Source of the DNA: Mycteria americana
Lineage: Eukaryota > Chordata > Aves > Ciconiiformes > Ciconiidae
Length of the DNA stretch: 64,000 bases
Direction: 5' to 3'
Assembly (NCBI RefSeq): GCF_035582795.1
Contig: NC_134370.1
Location: forward strand, 28,259,501-28,323,500
The translations under genes were made by a program, and so were the position numbers. This document shows positions 59,040-64,000 of this stretch, one piece after another. Numbering within the stretch: the first letter of the stretch is position 1; every line of letters begins with the position of its first letter. The notes under the pieces were generated by a model. It was not told the DNA's origin. It saw nothing but the letters and a program-made list of their open reading frames with translations, and did no database searches.

Positions 59040-59152
59040 TAGTTTTTTGGTTGTTTAGTTTTGTTTTGTGCGGGTTTTTTGTTTGTGTGCTGTTTGTTTT
59101 GTTTTGTGTGGGGTGGTTTTTTGTTTGTTTGGGGTTTGTTTTTTTTTTTTTT
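59040..59152 (+). repeat. T/G-rich low-complexity tract
   Basis: The longest of its class, about 110 bases almost wholly of T and G, ending in T13. It begins about 430 bases after the candidate exon donor. Frames through it give only Phe/Val/Cys/Trp-rich peptide. Confidence 0.85.
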
Positions 59153-61941
59153 AAACCTGATTGTTTTCTCTGGGGTCCTTCATGGTTTCATGGCTGGTTT
59201 TATGACTTACAGATAGGCTAGGAACCAGCTGGAACCCCAGCTCTAGCTCTGAATGGTGTGTTTTGTGAAGAGTTGGAAACAGATGGCAAATCTTCACTTC
59301 TCCAGACTTTTTTTTTAGTTTTGGGCAGAAGTGCAAAATGTAGTGGGTGAGAGTTCAAATGCAGCGCCTTTTCTATAATACTTCTAAGCAATTAAATTTT
59401 GTAGTTATCTGGTGGTGTGATCCATGTGTAATCCATGTCTGTCTTTCCACTTCAAGATACTCAATTTATGTGTCAGGATATATATAAAAAAAAAAATAAT
59501 CAGTGGTGTGATTCATAGAGCATCCTGAGCTGCATGAGTAGTCTTGGGTCAGTTGCTAGACAAATTGCATATATATTTTAGTACCAAAACTCAGCATTTA
59601 GATTTATATTTGCTTAGGAACTGGCTGCAGTGCTTTGAGATGTCATTTCCCATTCCAGTTTTGTGATAGACGTTAATGCTGCTTGTAGTGAAGGCAATAT
59701 CTTCTGTCTAGAACTCAGCCATTCCAGTTCACAGTTGATGTCTTAACTTAAACCAGCTCTGAGAACAGGTTTATGCTAACTTGCTAGGCTCTGAATTGGG
59801 GAGGTCAATGTGTGATATAAATTTTTCTGCCAGATTTGCTCTGGGGTGCTAACCTTTGTGAAGGGTTTGGGAAGATAGTGCAATGCAATAATGTCTTAAA
59901 TTGCCCCAGTGAGATTTGTCAGAGTTCATTTGTCAGCCCCCTCAGACTGACTAAATACACTAACTTATCAAGGATAAGCTGCAGACAGGTAATGTGACTT
60001 GGGATGTTCTCTTTCTCATTCTCCATCTCATTCTCGACGGTGCAGGGCCAAGCTAAGTCTACCAGCTACCAGCTGCTTGGCTACGTTCTGCAATAAAGCT
60101 GATGATCTAATGGGCAAATGTTTCTTAGAGACCTTCAGCTGAAGCAGAGACAAGGAGAAACATACAGACCAGCTAAAGGGTTCTCAAGGAGTTTGCAGTT
60201 TCCCCAGGGCTCCTTCTATGTAATTACCTGTCTATCGCTTTGTCTCCTATCTTTTAGTGCAGGAGGAGTATCAGACTCCAGGCCACTAATCTTTGTTACT
60301 ATGGAAAGACCGGTTATACTCCTCTTCTTGCACTTCAAAAATGGCAATCACTGGTCCCCAGCTGGTTCCCTGAATCTAACTTAAAAATGAATGATAGCTT
60401 TTCTCCTTGGTGCCAGACTAAATAATGCAGCTGCCTGCCTCCGCCACTGACGCTGCAGCATGCTGAGAGGAGGAGTCTGCAGAAGCTGCCTTGTGGCCTC
60501 TGAACCTGTTTCCTCCCAGACAAGTGAAGGCTCTGTAAAATTCCTTTGAAACACAGAATTTTGGGGCACACTGAGATGTGGGAGGCTTGGCTGAGCTGCA
60601 GGTGTGGAGGAAAGCTGCTATTAAGAGTCATAGCTCCAGCCGAGTTTTTGTACGGTTTCTGAATGCTTCCAAACTCCCTGGGTTAGGGGCTGAGGGAAGC
60701 ACAAGCTTTGCAAGCTGTTTTGCAGGATCATGGGCATCAGTTGTTGTTATTGCCTCCCTCCCAGTATGCATCTTATGCAGTGGTGTGCAGCGGAGACAAG
60801 TGCCTCTGCTCAATTCATAGGGTCAACCGAGAGGCTGTGCACAGCCCACTGCCATTTCTCTCCAGCCGGAAGCATCTGTTTGTCCCTCTTTCATGGCACT
60901 GGAAATGTGGAGGGGATTCCCTGCCTGCTGCTCCCCTCCTCCTTCTCCTGCACGTGCTTCCCAAGTTGCAACATGTCAGATGGATCGTCCCTCTGAAGCC
61001 GTGGTTTGGGAACGGCTCCAGCACAAACACCTTCTCTTTGTGCGCTCCTTTCTGTCCTCGTGAGGAGAGGGAAACTGTTCCCATGTTGGACAGGGTCCCT
61101 TTCCAGCTGTTCCAGCAACTTGTGTGCCCAGGAAATGTATGTTGCTAAATTCCTTTATGGTACCTCTGTAAAACATGCTTTATCTGTCTGCAAATGTATG
61201 GTATTTAAGCAGCATAGTCTGTATTATCAAATGTAGTCATGCAGACTGTATTCCTCGGGGTGAAAAGCTTTGGGAGGAGAGGCTGGATGTGATAGTGAAA
61301 TTTGAGAACCAAAGCAAAAGGAAGTTCTTGCCCATGTGTTGGACTAGAGCAGGTTCAGGAAAGGTGGAGGATGGGGAAAGCATATACCCCTTCCCAGACT
61401 GGAAATGCTGAAGGGGGATAGAAAGGAGGGGAGAGGCAGGGCAGAGACAAGGCAGGAAAAGATCAGGCTGGCTGGTGGCCCACAGTTTGCTGTGTTTTGT
61501 TTGCTGCCTTTAATGCTATGCTTTCCTCCCCCATTTCCTCTAAATTTGGGCAAAGATAATTTTCAATTTTTTTGTTAATTGAAAAAGCAACCATACCTCT
61601 GTTCAGATTGTTTCAGAAGTTCTGTTTCTTATTAGTGCATCTAGAATGATGATTTTGCACTGATTTTTGAAAGAACTTTTATTTGCCTCATTATTTCTCC
61701 CTGTCTTCCTCTCTCTCATTTGTATCAACCTGAACCATTTCCAAAGGAAAGGTGATACTGCTGCTAGCTAACATTTCAGGTGGGTGACACTGTATGTTGA
61801 GCAGCATGCCTGTATTAACTTACTTGTCAGTGTGAAGTTTACCCTGTTTGTTTGCATTTTTCTTTTCATATATAAATCAAGTTTATAGCTCTTGAGCCTT
61901 TATGGAGCGTTTCAATAAGGTGTTTGTTTCAAGTCTTGGAT

Positions 61942-61978
61942 CCCCCCCCCCCCCCCCCCCCCCCCCCCATCCTTTGAG
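61942..61978 (+). repeat. C37 homopolymer
   Basis: Thirty-seven uninterrupted C residues between GGAT and ATCC. It is the longest homopolymer in the window and long for vertebrate DNA, where C/G runs are much rarer than A/T runs. Confidence 0.92.
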
Positions 61979-62387
61979 GTAAGTTTGGGATTAGGATTTT
62001 TCATTCAATGACTGTATTCAGTAAAATGAAGTGTCTGTCAAAGCTATATTGCACCTTACGAGAGGATGACAGGTTCTTCCAGAGTCCTCAGTTTGCAAAG
62101 CCTTAACCATCTCCCGGTTTAAATCAGGACTTTACCACTGCTTGAGGCCTTTAAGTACTTAATTAACTTTATGTTAACAATGAGCCTGTGCTCTCTTGGT
62201 TTTTAATGAAACCTTTGATATTTTTCTGATTTTCATTTCATGAAGGTTACAGGTTTAAATTTTTTATTCTGATATGGAGAAGATTTAAATCTCAAATTTT
62301 ACTGAAGAAGAAAAACAATTTCTATTCCAGCAGTGCATTTTTCAGGTCATTTGTATGTTTAGAATCTGTTTACTATGTAGTGTGTTT

Positions 62388-62406
62388 AAAAAAAAAAAAA
62401 AAAAAA
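62388..62406 (+). repeat. A19 homopolymer
   Basis: Nineteen A residues after TGTGTTT. No retroelement body is recognisable upstream. Confidence 0.88.
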
Positions 62407-64000
62407 TTCGGAAAGCTGGATGCTTGTTTTGTACCACCAAAAGGTTGTTTTAAACTGATGGTTTTAAATGCACAGAAAGTGGGGAGTTTGGAGCTGAAAT
62501 TAACTTGTTTTTAAATCACTTCTTTCGTATACATGGTCTAAGAAATATTAAGAAGTGAAGTAGAAAATCTGGCATATCTAGGCACAAGAAGCTAGGTTAA
62601 AATGGTAGTAAGAGCCGTGATTTTGAATTTTCTTATCCTTTCAGTTGTCTGGGTCAGCCCTTTTCTGAGGGCAGACTTCACAGGTCCCACGAAGTGAATA
62701 AGTGAATAGGGTTGCGGGGAGAGGTGGTGAAAAGACTGCAAGGGGTTGCCTCAGGGCATCTGTATCTGTATGGAGGGCTTGAAGGTATTGTCTACCCCAG
62801 TAGTGTAGCTATGGCAATGACCATTTGTTGTTGCTGGTTAAAACCCTTCAGTTCTTTAGTGTTAGCAGAGCTAACTCTGGGTCGCTTGGCTTTCCTCCAG
62901 TTTCAGCAGTTATGGTCTGCCTGCCTCGGTTGTCCTTAATGCAGTGGAGTTTTCAGTAGTCCTCACGGTCATCGTGTTTGAGGCGTACAGATCTACTTCT
63001 GAATATAAAACTGACTTTACTTATTTAGGAATAAGTCCTATGTGCAGTAGCATGTTCCCTTGTGCTGGGGCCACCCCTCTTTCTGCACTCCACCACCCTG
63101 GCGAACTGCAGTTGGTCATTGCTCAACTCCTCTTTGCATTGACTCCCAGGGGTTGAAGGGATGCTTCTGGAGGCTAGATGTCTGCCCACCATCACCCCTG
63201 GTGTGTAACTGCCCTGAGCATTGAGGTGGCTTCTTATGCTCCCTGGAGCTTTGCAGGCCTGCTAGGAAGAGCTCTGGCTTGAGTGACTTGCGGTGGCTGC
63301 TGCAGAGTGGTGGGAGTGCAAATCTACAGTCTGCAGGAAGGAGTTTTTGGAAAGAGCCTCTGGTGCTAATCCATAATTAGTGGCTGACAGGAACAACGTG
63401 TAATGCATGGGTATTAGTGTAGGTGGCAGGTTTTGGTATTTTGCTTTTGCTTATATTACCCGTTAGTCTCTCAAAGAAAGCTAGAAGGCCCAAATCGGAT
63501 TTGAATGTTGTTGTTAAGTCAGCGATGGAAAAAGACCTAGTTTGTTGCCTGATTTCCTTACAAGTGATGACTGTTCTGTTCTGCTAGGGAATGACCCATC
63601 TGGGTGCATACTGCTCCATCTTTCAGCTATGCAAAGATGCGCGTGAATTCCTTATGTATTTCAGTAATTTGCCCCTTCAAAGAAATAACAAAAACAAACC
63701 AGCAGAATTTTTCTTCCCTAAAACACGTATTTTAAAGTATGAACCGAAATCATGAATTGATGTTTCAAAAGTACGTTTCCCAGTTTTGTTTGTCTCTTTT
63801 CTACTGTGTCTGGTATACACATGGTTAAAGTCTAGAAAATGTGATGCTGCCTGGGGCGTTGGGAGGACTGGGTGCTACTTAGAGCTCAGGTGGTGGTGCC
63901 AGGATCGTTCATCCTGCTTCATCCCTTTTGGGCTTACCCCGTGGGAAGACTCCTGTTCAACTAGCCCAAGAATTATAGTAGAGAGCTGTGCTAACGTCTT

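Larger units (their letters stand above)
58613..64000. other. Presumed next intron, no exon supported
   Basis: AT-leaning sequence with a T/G-rich tract at 59040-59152, a moderately GC-rich stretch at 60400-61150 whose open frames (up to 146 codons) have no recognisable domain, C37 at 61942-61978 and A19 at 62388-62406. I see no second acceptor/donor pair as convincing as the one at 58463-58612. Confidence 0.45.

Noticed and set aside
60708..61148. 146-codon + frame
   Set aside because: Overlapping frames on both strands are equally open. The peptide has no family resemblance, and no flanking acceptor/donor pair fits.
1..64000. CRISPR array, operon or bacterial defence system
   Set aside because: There are no regularly spaced repeats with unique spacers, no dense coding and no Shine-Dalgarno-led frames. 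The sequence is vertebrate in character.

Overview
The window looks like a stretch of a bird chromosome: a gene promoter followed by a very long, gene-poor intron or flank. The case for a vertebrate is a large CpG island, consensus splice signals, no dense bacterial-style coding, and no tRNA or rRNA that I could see. The case for a bird is the very low load of interspersed repeats (nothing resembling Alu, B1 or L1) plus one solo LTR at 12654-13773 whose sequence I recognise as a dispersed avian endogenous-retrovirus LTR type. The avian call rests partly on memory of that LTR and was not checked by a search.

Layout. 1-3760 is ordinary AT-leaning DNA without a gene. 3760-7340 is a compound CpG-rich promoter domain: three GC-rich blocks (about 3800-5075, 5440-5770, 6460-7340) separated by an AT-rich, motif-rich block (5100-5440) and a purine-rich block (about 6010-6330). 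It holds a perfect CRE, an octamer and a near-perfect splice donor on the + strand at 6447/6448. From about 7350 to 58460 I see no coding exon. This span holds the LTR, several GC-rich pockets (24950-25230, 28165-28350, 29600-30030, 31180-31590), low-complexity tracts, homopolymers and a set of short perfect inverted repeats. At 58463-58612 there is a good candidate internal exon on the + strand (long pyrimidine tract, AG, exon, AAG|GTAAGA), apparently 5' untranslated. 58613-64000 again shows no exon.

Reading it together: the simplest model is a + strand gene that starts in the 4.4-6.4 kb CpG domain, has a first intron of roughly 52 kb and a noncoding second exon near 58.5 kb, and has its coding exons beyond the right edge. 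That architecture is typical of developmental transcription or chromatin regulators, but I cannot name the gene from these untranslated sequences. No protein-coding sequence in the window is supported. The longest open frames lie in CpG islands or low-complexity DNA and are composition artefacts. The least ordinary items are the LTR-internal reading frame with a roughly 16-residue in-frame repeat and the sharp hairpins at 2452, 11897, 39069 and 43244.
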